Of a stretch of DNA of 27,654 nucleotides, positions 13,921 to 22,188 are shown in pieces. The notes beneath the pieces are model-generated. The model was given only the letters and a program-made list of their open reading frames with translations. It was not told where the DNA came from and searched no databases. The position numbers and the translations under genes are program-made. Every line of letters starts with the position of its first letter. Positions within the stretch are counted from its first letter, which is position 1. Source of the stretch: Bacteroidota bacterium (GTDB lineage Bacteria; Bacteroidota; Bacteroidia; NS11-12g; UBA955); assembly GCA_947450015.1 (NCBI GenBank), contig CANFUB010000004.1, positions 1-27,654 on the forward strand, read 5' to 3'.

Positions 13921-13937
13921 TTGAGATTCAATCTCAA
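13921..13937. repeat. Short inverted repeat after the TPR-like gene
   Basis: TTGAGATT (13921-13928) and AATCTCAA (13930-13937) form a hairpin 27 nt after the stop codon. A T-run precedes it, and only a weak TTAATT follows, so it is at best a weak terminator on the plus strand. The half-sites equal those of the terminator at 9871-9902. Confidence 0.45.
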
Positions 13938-13985
13938 TTAATTCAACTTGGCATATCTTGTGCAATAAATAACTAAATTACAAGT

Positions 13986-13993
13986 TAATTTAG
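13986..13993 (+). promoter_or_regulatory. Possible -7 element of the 1460-residue protein gene
   Basis: TAATTTAG is one mismatch from TAnnTTTG and ends 10 nt before the ATG at 14004. The nearest upstream TTG (13958-13960) is 25 nt away, a little far for a -33 box. Confidence 0.3.
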
Positions 13994-14003
13994 CACCCTA
14001 CAT

Positions 14004-17000
14004 ATGCAAAAGCTATTCTTCACTTTTTTGTTATTATACACTATACTGCCATCGAAGGCGCAAACTAGTTTTAACACTGAGCCTCCTATTTTTATAGTTG
14101 AATTTACCAAATTCATGACTGACTCAAAAAAGCCAGCGGTTGTAAAAACCATGGAGAGTTTTAACACAAATTGGAAAACCAATAAATACACACCAGAGCA
14201 ACAAATTTTCATTATCCGCATTGCAAACAGTATGATGTATAAACAAATGCCACGTGATCCTTATTTTGAGTTAATGGTGAACAACATGGAATTGGTTTTG
14301 AAAAACAAATTAAATCCTGCCATCTTTAAGCAGTGGCAAATGATTTCGATGAAATTGTTAGAAAAAAATCAAAAGGAATACTTGTCATTTTTGGAAACCT
14401 GTAATTCTTTGTTTGCCGATAATACACTTACTATTTCAGAAGCGCGCAGATGGTATACAACAAATAGTAATTTTGAAATTACTTACGTGAATAACCGAAT
14501 TGCGATTGTCTTTAAAAACACAGAACTAATTTGTCAGGCTGATCAAGATAAAATAAAAATAGCCAATTGTGCTGGCACCTATTATCCAGATAAAAAAATA
14601 TGGATAGGCAGTCAAGGGCGCATTAATTGGGAACGTGTAGGAAAACCAGAAACAGAGGTATATGCTACATTTAATAAACATCAAATTGATATGAATACTG
14701 GTGCTGTCAATGCAGATTCAGCGCTTTTAAATTATCCAAAAATTTCTACTCAAAAAATTCTTGGTAAATTAAACGACCGTGTTTCTCAGAGTGTTTCGGC
14801 AGAACAAGTCAAAAAATCTGCCTTTCCCAAATTTTTTAGTAGTGAACCAACCATAGAAATTAAAGGAATTGTTGGTCCCAACGCCATTTATAAAGGTGGC
14901 TTTTCTATGGAGGGTGCGCAAGTTAATAGTCAGAGTATTGGTCAAGGTTTAGCTAAAATAATTTTATTGTACAAAGGCAAACCATTTGTAGAAGTTATTT
15001 CGGATGCTTTTAGATTAGACAGTGGTAAAGTAATGAGTCAAGCTGCCTCTGTGAGAATAAAAGCAGACACAGGTTTTATTTATCATCCAAAAGTAATTTT
15101 CAATTATAATATTGAAAAGAAAAAAATGACCCTTAATAAGGGAACAAATGGTTTAATGCGAATGCCATTTGCCGATAATTACCATGGCGTTGAGATTGAT
15201 GTAGAGCAGGTTTTGTGGGATCAAGACAAGCCTTACATTGACTTTGATATGATATCGAATGATAAAACGGCTTATGTAGAAACCAATACTTTTTTCAAAA
15301 AATTCCTATATGAAAGTTGGCAAGGCGCCTTGGCCACCAATCCAATAGAAAAAATGTTTTATTTCTGTAGAACCAATATGAATGGTAAAAAATTGAGTCG
15401 TGCTTTTACGATTCAGGATTACGCAACATCTATTGGCTCAACAAAAGAATATTTAGAACAACAAATTATTGATATGTCGGATGGTGGATTCTTATTTTAT
15501 AACCGATTGAATGATTCCATTTATGTAAGAGATAAACTCTACAATTGGATTGCAAATAATGGCGGAGGAAAAGATTATGACATTATCCGTTTTAGCAGTG
15601 TGATTGGCGGCAAACCCAACCTTACGTTTAACCTTAATTCTTTTGATTTAAAAATGGAAGGGGTTAGAAAATTCACATTTAGTGATTCACAGAATGTTGT
15701 TTCGATGCCAAAGGATCAATTGGTAATTATTAAGAAAGATAAAAATCTACATTTTGCAGGTCAAATGCGTGCAGGTCGTATTGACTTTTATTCGAAGGAT
15801 TTCAATTTTGATTATTCACAGTTCATGATTCAAAACACGACCATGGATAGCATGGTTATATTTTATCCAGATTTGAATACAAATGCTTTGCGAAAAGTTC
15901 AGAGTGTGCTTTCTAATACTTATGGAAGAATTTTGATTGATAAACCAAACAATAAGTCGGGACTCAAGAATTATGCAGAGTACCCCATATTTATTGCAGA
16001 GCGGGGATCGGAGATTAATTACGATAGAGCAGCTACCCATAACCATGCCTATAAGGCAGATAAGTTTGTTTTTGAAATCGACCCTTTCACGATTGATAGT
16101 TTGGATAACTTTACGATTGCCGGATTTGCATTTGGAGGAACACTTAAATCGGATGGTATTTTTCCAGATATAAAAAACAAAGCCAGCATTCAGCCTGATT
16201 ATTCACTAGGATTTGTAGACAAAGTAAACTTGCCAATGTATGGCGGAAAAGGAACGGGTGATTTAACAATTAACCTAAGTAACCGTGGCTTTTATGGCAG
16301 TGGCGATTTAATGTATCAGACGTCCATCTCTAAGTCACCAGAATACCTTTTATTACCTGATGCGACTGTTGGTAATAGCAGTAGTTTCAATTTACCTGAG
16401 AGTGCTAAATATCCTTTAGTATCTGGTTTCAATGTAAAAACAGAATGGTTTCCAAAACAGGATAAAATGTTTCAAACAAAACTGGACAGCAATTTTTCAA
16501 TCTTCAAAAGCAAGTACGATTTTGACGGCAGATTAACGCTTTCTCCTGTTGATTTAAGAGGTGAAGGTAGATTGCTATGGCCTGAGGCTGTATTTGCAAG
16601 TAACGATATGGTGTTTGGCAGAAACAAATCGGATGCAGCTGTTTCGAGTATTAAAATATATGCCGTTGATCCTGCCAAATTTGCTTTCGAAAGTAACAAT
16701 GTAAAAGGCAACGTTGATTTTGACAAACGTGAAGGCAAGTTTCTAACAAATGTTTTAGGGTCATACACCCACTTCCCTTTCAATAATTATTCTAGCAATA
16801 TGAATGATTATAAATGGGATATGAATAAGAAAACAATGGAAATTAAACCGAATGTTACAATGGCTGGCATTAAGCCTATGTTTGTTGGTTTACCTCAAAA
16901 TACCACAGATAGTGTAAGGTTTGAATGTGCTTATGCGAAGTTCGACTTAACTAAATTTATTCTTAATTTAGAAAAAATTCCATTTATAGATATTGCTGAC

Positions 17001-18386
17001 AGTAGGGTTTATCCTTTTGCTGGTAAAGCCATTGTAAGAGAAAAGGCAGCTATGGATCGCCTTGACAGTTCGAGAATAGAAGCCAATCGTCTGGATAAAT
17101 TTCATGAAATTAAAAACTGTCACACAACCATTTTGGGAGGCAACAGTTTAAATGCTGATGGATACTACCGTTATATTGACAAATATAAAGTTGAGCAACC
17201 CTTGTATGTTGACAGTATACGCATTAATAAAGAAAAAAACTTGGTTGGATATGGCAGAATTGCGGAAGACAAAGGTTTTAGATTGGACAAAAAAATAGGA
17301 TTCAAAGGTCTATTTGAAGTAATTAGTACCCGCAAACCAATTCAGTTTATTGGCTATGTACGACCTATGCATTCATTTGCATTTATGGAAACAAGTTGGT
17401 TGCGATATAACTACGTTGTTGATCCGCAAAATGTTGTAATTAATGTATTGAATCCACGAGACAAGGACAATAATAAATTATCTCTTGGTTTGTATTTTGC
17501 CAACGACAGCAATCACGTTTATCCAATCTTATTTGATTTAAAACGCAGATACAGTGATCCAGAATTGCAATCAGATACAGGTATTCTCTTTTATAATGCT
17601 GCAAAAGATGCATTCTTTGTAGGAAATGAAGCAAAGCTTCTTAAAAAATCACTGCGCGGTAATTACATGCAGTTTAATGATTACGACAAAAGTGTTTATG
17701 CGGAGGGTAAGTTTAACTTCAACCTTGTAACGCAAAAAGCCAAAATTGAGACAGCTGGCACTGCCATACATGCAGCCAATGATAGTACGTTTAGGTTTAA
17801 CCTAATGATGTGGTTGAGTTTCCCATTACCGGCCGAAGTCAATGCAAAAATAACTAAATTCCTTATGGTAGAGGGCTCTGGTAAACCACCTGGCTCTTTG
17901 AAAAACGAAGACAGTAAGAAGGCTTTAGCAGAGTTGATTACCGACACAAAAACATTTGAAAAAATGCAAAAAAGTGTTGATGCTACGGGCATTCTACCTG
18001 CAGAAGGCGAATTTAAGACTGGTTTTGTTTTCTCAAATGTTAACTTTGGATTTAATAGGGTTAAGCGCAAATTCTTAGGTACAGGGAATATTACCATGCC
18101 GCTGTTTAACGGTCAAATTATTAATAAAAGTTATGATGCTACAGTGGCCATTGAGAAGAAAAAAAGCGGTGATAAAATTATCATTTACATTGTTACTGAC
18201 AATGGTGAATGGCTTTACATGGAATATGCAAGAGGCAATATGATTATTGCAACTAACAATGTAGAACTAGCTGCTGCTGTTAGCACTGCATCAGACAAAT
18301 TGTTTGACCCAGAATTCTCACTGAGATTAGGCACCGAGAGAACCAAAGACAATTTCTTAATTAAAAATGATGTTGATCAAGACTAA
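14004..18386 (+). CDS. Very large exported beta-rich protein of unknown function (1460 aa)
   Basis: I do not recognise a named family. A signal peptide (residues 1-20, hydrophobic FFTFLLLYTILP, then SKAQ) has no lipobox, so the protein should reach the periplasm or outer surface. Residues of about 25-150 look helical. From about 150 on, the chain is mostly short beta-strands with repeated patterns such as YVNNRIAIVFKNTELIC, GRIDFYSKDFNFDYSQFMIQ and YAEGKFNFNLVTQKAKIETAG, which read like stacked beta-hairpins. A helical insert lies at about 430-530 (KMFYFCRTNMNGKKLSRAF, YLEQQIIDMSDGGFLFYN). I see no enzymatic motif, no obvious C-terminal outer-membrane beta-signal and no type IX sorting domain. 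By inference it could be a long periplasmic beta-groove or scaffold protein. The codon pattern is like that of its neighbours. Confidence 0.85.
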   Translation: MQKLFFTFLLLYTILPSKAQTSFNTEPPIFIVEFTKFMTDSKKPAVVKTMESFNTNWKTNKYTPEQQIFIIRIANSMMYKQMPRDPYFELMVNNMELVLKNKLNPAIFKQWQMISMKLLEKNQKEYLSFLETCNSLFADNTLTISEARRWYTTNSNFEITYVNNRIAIVFKNTELICQADQDKIKIANCAGTYYPDKKIWIGSQGRINWERVGKPETEVYATFNKHQIDMNTGAVNADSALLNYPKISTQKILGKLNDRVSQSVSAEQVKKSAFPKFFSSEPTIEIKGIVGPNAIYKGGFSMEGAQVNSQSIGQGLAKIILLYKGKPFVEVISDAFRLDSGKVMSQAASVRIKADTGFIYHPKVIFNYNIEKKKMTLNKGTNGLMRMPFADNYHGVEIDVEQVLWDQDKPYIDFDMISNDKTAYVETNTFFKKFLYESWQGALATNPIEKMFYFCRTNMNGKKLSRAFTIQDYATSIGSTKEYLEQQIIDMSDGGFLFYNRLNDSIYVRDKLYNWIANNGGGKDYDIIRFSSVIGGKPNLTFNLNSFDLKMEGVRKFTFSDSQNVVSMPKDQLVIIKKDKNLHFAGQMRAGRIDFYSKDFNFDYSQFMIQNTTMDSMVIFYPDLNTNALRKVQSVLSNTYGRILIDKPNNKSGLKNYAEYPIFIAERGSEINYDRAATHNHAYKADKFVFEIDPFTIDSLDNFTIAGFAFGGTLKSDGIFPDIKNKASIQPDYSLGFVDKVNLPMYGGKGTGDLTINLSNRGFYGSGDLMYQTSISKSPEYLLLPDATVGNSSSFNLPESAKYPLVSGFNVKTEWFPKQDKMFQTKLDSNFSIFKSKYDFDGRLTLSPVDLRGEGRLLWPEAVFASNDMVFGRNKSDAAVSSIKIYAVDPAKFAFESNNVKGNVDFDKREGKFLTNVLGSYTHFPFNNYSSNMNDYKWDMNKKTMEIKPNVTMAGIKPMFVGLPQNTTDSVRFECAYAKFDLTKFILNLEKIPFIDIADSRVYPFAGKAIVREKAAMDRLDSSRIEANRLDKFHEIKNCHTTILGGNSLNADGYYRYIDKYKVEQPLYVDSIRINKEKNLVGYGRIAEDKGFRLDKKIGFKGLFEVISTRKPIQFIGYVRPMHSFAFMETSWLRYNYVVDPQNVVINVLNPRDKDNNKLSLGLYFANDSNHVYPILFDLKRRYSDPELQSDTGILFYNAAKDAFFVGNEAKLLKKSLRGNYMQFNDYDKSVYAEGKFNFNLVTQKAKIETAGTAIHAANDSTFRFNLMMWLSFPLPAEVNAKITKFLMVEGSGKPPGSLKNEDSKKALAELITDTKTFEKMQKSVDATGILPAEGEFKTGFVFSNVNFGFNRVKRKFLGTGNITMPLFNGQIINKSYDATVAIEKKKSGDKIIIYIVTDNGEWLYMEYARGNMIIATNNVELAAAVSTASDKLFDPEFSLRLGTERTKDNFLIKNDVDQD

Positions 18387-18428
18387 GTTCCTTCAATGGG
18401 TAATTTGTTTAACACATTGCCCTATAAT

Positions 18429-18456
18429 TTGATATTTAAAAAATTGATTATCTTTG
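18429..18456 (+). promoter_or_regulatory. Promoter of the plsY-clpS-M48-tsaE run
   Basis: TTG (18429-18431) is followed after 17 nt by TATCTTTG (18449-18456), an exact TAnnTTTG match. It ends 10 nt before the plsY ATG. Confidence 0.6.
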
Positions 18457-18466
18457 CAGATTAAAT

Positions 18467-19117
18467 ATGAGTACTATTAATGAAGTTAGTTTAATTCTAT
18501 TAGGTGCAGGAGTATCCTATTTGATTGGGTCGATGCCCACTGCACTTTGGGTAGGAAAAGCATTCTTTGGATTAGATATACGTGAACATGGCAGTGGAAA
18601 TTCTGGCGCTTCGAACACTTTTAGGGTGTTGGGTAAAAAGGCTGGAATCGCTGTTTTGCTAATTGATGTAATCAAAGGACTTACAGCGGCAAGCTTGGTA
18701 CGTTATTTTTCGTTTGTAGAACTCGGCAGCATCAGATACGTTAATTTACAATTGTTATTTGGACTATCTGCAGTTGTTGGTCATATCTTCCCTATCTATG
18801 CAAAATTCAAGGGTGGTAAAGGCATTGCGACCTTATTAGGAATGCTTATTGCCATTCATTATCTCTCTGCCTTGGTATGTATGGGATTATTTCTTGGCAC
18901 CTTATTTTCGACTCGCTATGTTTCGCTTAGTAGCATACTAACGGCAGTTGCCTTTCCATTCATTGCTGTTTTTCTATACAAAAATGAAGAACCAATGTTT
19001 GTTGCCTTTGGCATTGCAGCAGCTTTGATGGTGGTACTTACCCATCAAAAAAATATTAAACGTTTGGTAGCTGGGAATGAGAACAAAGCAAAATTATTGA
19101 AAAAACACCGTCAGTAA
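18467..19117 (+). CDS. plsY: Glycerol-3-phosphate acyltransferase PlsY
   Basis: PlsY is an inner-membrane enzyme that transfers an acyl group from acyl-phosphate to glycerol-3-phosphate, the first step of phospholipid synthesis. The 216-residue product is strongly hydrophobic, with several membrane helices. It holds the conserved cytosolic loops GSMPTALWVGK, HGSGNSGASN (41-50) and KFKGGKGIAT (113-122), and a third motif region near HQKNIKRLVAG at the C-terminus. The length is normal. It is first in a tight run, with only 1 nt between its stop and the ATG of clpS. Confidence 0.96.
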   Translation: MSTINEVSLILLGAGVSYLIGSMPTALWVGKAFFGLDIREHGSGNSGASNTFRVLGKKAGIAVLLIDVIKGLTAASLVRYFSFVELGSIRYVNLQLLFGLSAVVGHIFPIYAKFKGGKGIATLLGMLIAIHYLSALVCMGLFLGTLFSTRYVSLSSILTAVAFPFIAVFLYKNEEPMFVAFGIAAALMVVLTHQKNIKRLVAGNENKAKLLKKHRQ

Positions 19118-19118
19118 A

Positions 19119-19418
19119 ATGAAACATTGGCCTATTTCTGCATCAATGCATAAAACCGATTCAACTATTGAATTGAAGGCAACCGACTTAGCATCCTTCG
19201 AAATTGTTTTATACAATGATGATGTCAACACATTTGATCATGTCATCGATTGTTTAATGAAATACTGCAAACACGATGCGCAACAAGCCGAGCAATGTGC
19301 GTGGCTTGTGCATACCAAAGGTAAATGCGCTGTAAAATCGGGTGATTATTCTACACTACAACCATTGTGTGAAGCACTTTGTGAAAATGGACTCTCAGCG
19401 CAAATTGAAATGGTGTAG
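19119..19418 (+). CDS. clpS: ATP-dependent Clp protease adaptor ClpS
   Basis: ClpS delivers N-degron substrates to ClpAP/ClpCP. The product has 99 residues. After a variable N-terminal tail comes the conserved core: VLYNDDVNTFDHVIDCL (NDD at 33-35), then a helix pair with WLVHTKGKCAVKSGD, and the C-terminal CEALCENGLSAQIE. Cys replaces Ala in the usual GkA-V-G stretch, which is unremarkable. A second in-frame Met at 19146 would shorten the tail by 9 residues. The 19119 start is preferred for its 1-nt spacing to plsY, but it is not proven. The downstream protease gene follows after 19 nt. Confidence 0.88.
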   Translation: MKHWPISASMHKTDSTIELKATDLASFEIVLYNDDVNTFDHVIDCLMKYCKHDAQQAEQCAWLVHTKGKCAVKSGDYSTLQPLCEALCENGLSAQIEMV

Positions 19419-19437
19419 ATATTGTAATAAATTTAAC

Positions 19438-20247
19438 ATGAGCAAAATAATTTTCCTAATCGTAGCAACAGTTCTAATCGCTAGTTGCACCAAAGTACCT
19501 ATTACAGGCCGCAAACAAAATACCCTCGTAAGTGAAACAGAATTGGAAACAATGAGTGCAACAGAGTATCAAAAATTTCTAAGCACGCATAAACTTTCTA
19601 CAGATGCCAAACAGATAGAATTGGTAAAAAAAGTAGGTAATAAGATTGCGACAAACATAACCACCTTCTTTAAAACCTATAGCAATGGCAAGTATTTAAA
19701 AAATATTGAAGGCTACAAATGGGAATTTAATGTTGTCGACGATCCGACTGTAAACGCTTGGTGTATGCCAGGAGGAAAAGTTGTTGTTTACACTGGATTG
19801 TTACCTGTTACTCAAAACGAAACTGCCTTGGCCGTTGTGATGGGACATGAAATTGCGCATGCTGTTGCAAAACATGGCAACGAGAGAATGAGTCAACAAT
19901 TAAAGGCACAAGCTTTAGGCTCTGTATTATCAGTTGCTGTATCAGGTAGCCCACAAGCTACACAAGATATTTTTAATATTGCCTTCGGTGTTTCTGGCAA
20001 TTTAAGTTTGTTAAAATACTCTCGCACACACGAGACAGAAGCTGATAAAATTGGTTTAGTATTTATGGCATTGGCTGGCTATGACCCAAATGAAGCAGTA
20101 CCCTTTTGGGAGCGTATGAGTAAAATGGCTTCTGGCGCAAAGCCGCCTCAAATATTAAGCACCCACCCAAGTGATGCTACCCGTATCAATGATTTGAAAG
20201 CTTGGATGCCTGAGGCATTAAAATACTATACTCCTACAGCAAAATAA
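19438..20247 (+). CDS. M48 family metallopeptidase, lipoprotein
   Basis: This is a zinc protease of the M48/BepA-Oma1-like group, anchored as a lipoprotein. The start at 19438 gives 269 residues with a clean signal peptide ending in LIASC (Cys17), followed by TKVPITGRKQ, a common opening for this family. An in-frame ATG at 19342 lies inside clpS and is rejected. The zinc motif is HEIAH (His137, His141), and the third ligand is in HETEADKIG (Glu201). NAWCMPGGKVVVYTGLL is the typical preceding strand. The C-terminal part (FWERMSKMA, LSTHPSDATRIND) completes the domain. In Proteobacteria such proteins are periplasmic quality-control proteases. Its stop is immediately followed by the tsaE start. 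Confidence 0.92.
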   Translation: MSKIIFLIVATVLIASCTKVPITGRKQNTLVSETELETMSATEYQKFLSTHKLSTDAKQIELVKKVGNKIATNITTFFKTYSNGKYLKNIEGYKWEFNVVDDPTVNAWCMPGGKVVVYTGLLPVTQNETALAVVMGHEIAHAVAKHGNERMSQQLKAQALGSVLSVAVSGSPQATQDIFNIAFGVSGNLSLLKYSRTHETEADKIGLVFMALAGYDPNEAVPFWERMSKMASGAKPPQILSTHPSDATRINDLKAWMPEALKYYTPTAK

Positions 20248-20658
20248 TTGAAAACATTTTCAGTAACAGAATCTGAATTAGAACCCGTGGTTAATTCTAT
20301 TTTAGCTGCGTCTTCTAATAGGTCGATTATTTTATTATACGGTAACCTTGGGGCAGGTAAAACTACTTTAACGAAAGCCATTTTGGCCCAACTTGGCGTC
20401 ACCGAACCGATTACAAGTCCTACATTTAATATTGTAAGCACCTATCCGTTGCCAACAGGAGAACAAATCCACCATTTTGATTTGTACCGTATAAAAACCA
20501 TCGATGAACTTTATGATATTGGTTTTGAAGAATATCTCGATTCTGGGAAGTTGTGTTTAATAGAATGGCCAGAAATTGCGGAGCCACTTTATCCTTCAGA
20601 AGTATTGAGTGTGCATATTGAAACCATCGAAAATGGCAGGAAATATGTCGTTCAATAG
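20248..20658 (+). CDS. tsaE: tRNA N6-threonylcarbamoyladenosine biosynthesis ATPase TsaE
   Basis: TsaE is the ATPase that works with TsaB and TsaD to make t6A37 in ANN-decoding tRNAs. The 136-residue product has a Walker A motif GNLGAGKT (32-39), then TSPTF (56-60), the HFDLYRI strand with its family-specific residues, and CLIEWPE. The length is normal. The start is a TTG placed directly after the TAA of the M48 gene (zero spacing). No ATG exists before the P-loop, so the TTG start is likely and implies coupled translation. Confidence 0.93.
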   Translation: MKTFSVTESELEPVVNSILAASSNRSIILLYGNLGAGKTTLTKAILAQLGVTEPITSPTFNIVSTYPLPTGEQIHHFDLYRIKTIDELYDIGFEEYLDSGKLCLIEWPEIAEPLYPSEVLSVHIETIENGRKYVVQ

Positions 20659-20739
20659 TTGGCACCTCTCCTATTTAATTGGCTGATTTTTGGTGCATAA
20701 TTCAAGCGAAAGCATGATGCGGAATCATTCATATTTCAT

Positions 20740-20747
20740 TACTTTTG
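20740..20747 (+). promoter_or_regulatory. -7 promoter element of the aminopeptidase operon
   Basis: TACTTTTG matches TAnnTTTG exactly and ends 7 nt before the ATG at 20755. No -33 TTG is found at the usual distance. Confidence 0.5.
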
Positions 20748-20754
20748 CATCGCT

Positions 20755-22185
20755 ATGATTAAAATAAAAGCATTATCAAAACCAGCCGATAAGAACAATA
20801 TAGTATTAATTATTGATTCAAAAGGATTTAAAAAATCAGATGTTTTAAGCACTGATCAAAATACTGCCGTAAAACAAGCCATCAAAGATGAAAAGAAAAA
20901 CATCTTCTTTAATGATGGCACAACACATACATTGGTTATTTTTTCTGAAAGTAATGTTACATGGAAAGTGGCCGAAACATTGCGCAAAAATGGCGCAAAA
21001 GTTTGTGCGATTTTAAATGAAAACAAAAAAGAATCGGTCAATATTTTTGCCGATGATGTCAAAGCTTCATTGGCTATGGCAGAAGGTATCGCTTTATCTA
21101 ACTATCAGTTTTTGAAACATAAAGCTGACAAGAAAAAATTGAGTAATTCTTTATCTGAAATAAATTTAATCAATTCTAAAATTAGCAAAAAAGAAATTGC
21201 TGATTTAAACATTATCATTCATGCCATGTACATCACAAGGGATTTGGTGAATGAGCCATTCAGTCATTTAAATGCTGTTCAACTTTCTGATGAGTTTAAA
21301 AAAATCGGTAAAGATGCTGGCTTTAGTGTTGATGTTTGGAATGAAGCAAAAATTGAAGCACAAAAAATGGGCGGATTACTTTCAGTTAACAAAGGCAGTA
21401 AAGTTCCTCCTACCTTCAATATCATGGAGTACAAGCCTAAAAATGCCATCAACAAAAAACCATATGTACTCGTTGGTAAAGGTGTTGTATACGATACAGG
21501 TGGATTGAGTTTAAAACCGACCCCTATGAGTATGGATTACATGAAATGCGATATGGCAGGAAGTGCGGTAGTGGCAGGTACATTGTATGCTGTTGCGAAA
21601 GCTGAATTACCAATTCATGTGATAGGCTTGGTGCCAGCAACAGACAATTGGATTGGTGAAAATAGTTACGCGCCAGGCGATGTTATTACGATGTACAGTG
21701 GAGCTACTGTTGAAGTTTTAAATACAGATGCAGAAGGACGATTAATTTTAGCTGATGCCTTGCATTATGCTAAAAAATTAAATCCTGAATTGGTATGCGA
21801 CTTCGCAACATTAACAGGCGCTGCTGTAAGAGCCATCGGGCCATATGCCACTGCGGTATTAGGTAATGCGAGCGATGAAATTAAACAAGATATTTTTGAT
21901 AGCAGCTATGCTGTATTCGAAAGATTGGTAGAATTCCCACTTTGGGATGAATATGCAGATGAATTGAAATCGGAAGTTGCCGACTTTACCAATTTAGGCA
22001 AAGGTGAAGGTGGTCAGATTAGTGCTGCTAAATTTTTAGAAAAATTCGTCGACTATCCTTGGATGCACTTTGATATTGCTGGTCCAGCTTTCAACCATGC
22101 TACAGATGCCTACAAACCTAAGGGTGGCACAGGCGTTGGTGTTCGATTGATGTTTGATTTCTTAAGTAAAAAAGCAAGTAAATAA
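20755..22185 (+). CDS. pepA: Leucyl aminopeptidase (M17)
   Basis: This is a cytosolic dinuclear metal aminopeptidase that removes N-terminal residues from peptides. The 476-residue product has a variable N-terminal domain (to about residue 160) and the conserved catalytic domain: LVGKGVVYDTGGLSLKP (catalytic Lys and metal ligands near 240-247), MKCDMAGSAVVAG, the signature NTDAEGRLILADAL (near 323), DFATLTGAAVRAIG, and WMHFDIAGPAF at the end. The length is typical. pdxA starts 3 nt after its stop codon, so the two are in one operon. Confidence 0.94.
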   Translation: MIKIKALSKPADKNNIVLIIDSKGFKKSDVLSTDQNTAVKQAIKDEKKNIFFNDGTTHTLVIFSESNVTWKVAETLRKNGAKVCAILNENKKESVNIFADDVKASLAMAEGIALSNYQFLKHKADKKKLSNSLSEINLINSKISKKEIADLNIIIHAMYITRDLVNEPFSHLNAVQLSDEFKKIGKDAGFSVDVWNEAKIEAQKMGGLLSVNKGSKVPPTFNIMEYKPKNAINKKPYVLVGKGVVYDTGGLSLKPTPMSMDYMKCDMAGSAVVAGTLYAVAKAELPIHVIGLVPATDNWIGENSYAPGDVITMYSGATVEVLNTDAEGRLILADALHYAKKLNPELVCDFATLTGAAVRAIGPYATAVLGNASDEIKQDIFDSSYAVFERLVEFPLWDEYADELKSEVADFTNLGKGEGGQISAAKFLEKFVDYPWMHFDIAGPAFNHATDAYKPKGGTGVGVRLMFDFLSKKASK

Positions 22186-22188
22186 GCT

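Noticed and set aside
16472..18097. Minus-strand open frames within the 1460-residue protein gene
   Set aside because: They lack family motifs and start signals and lie opposite a continuous coding frame.
19342..19437. Upstream start of the M48 protease inside clpS
   Set aside because: The extension is the clpS coding region read in another frame and would block the lipoprotein signal that begins at 19438.
20662..20751. Inverted repeats upstream of pepA (GCACC/GGTGC, ATGAT/ATCAT)
   Set aside because: Short stems with long loops or few pairs and no T-tract; not above what is expected by chance.
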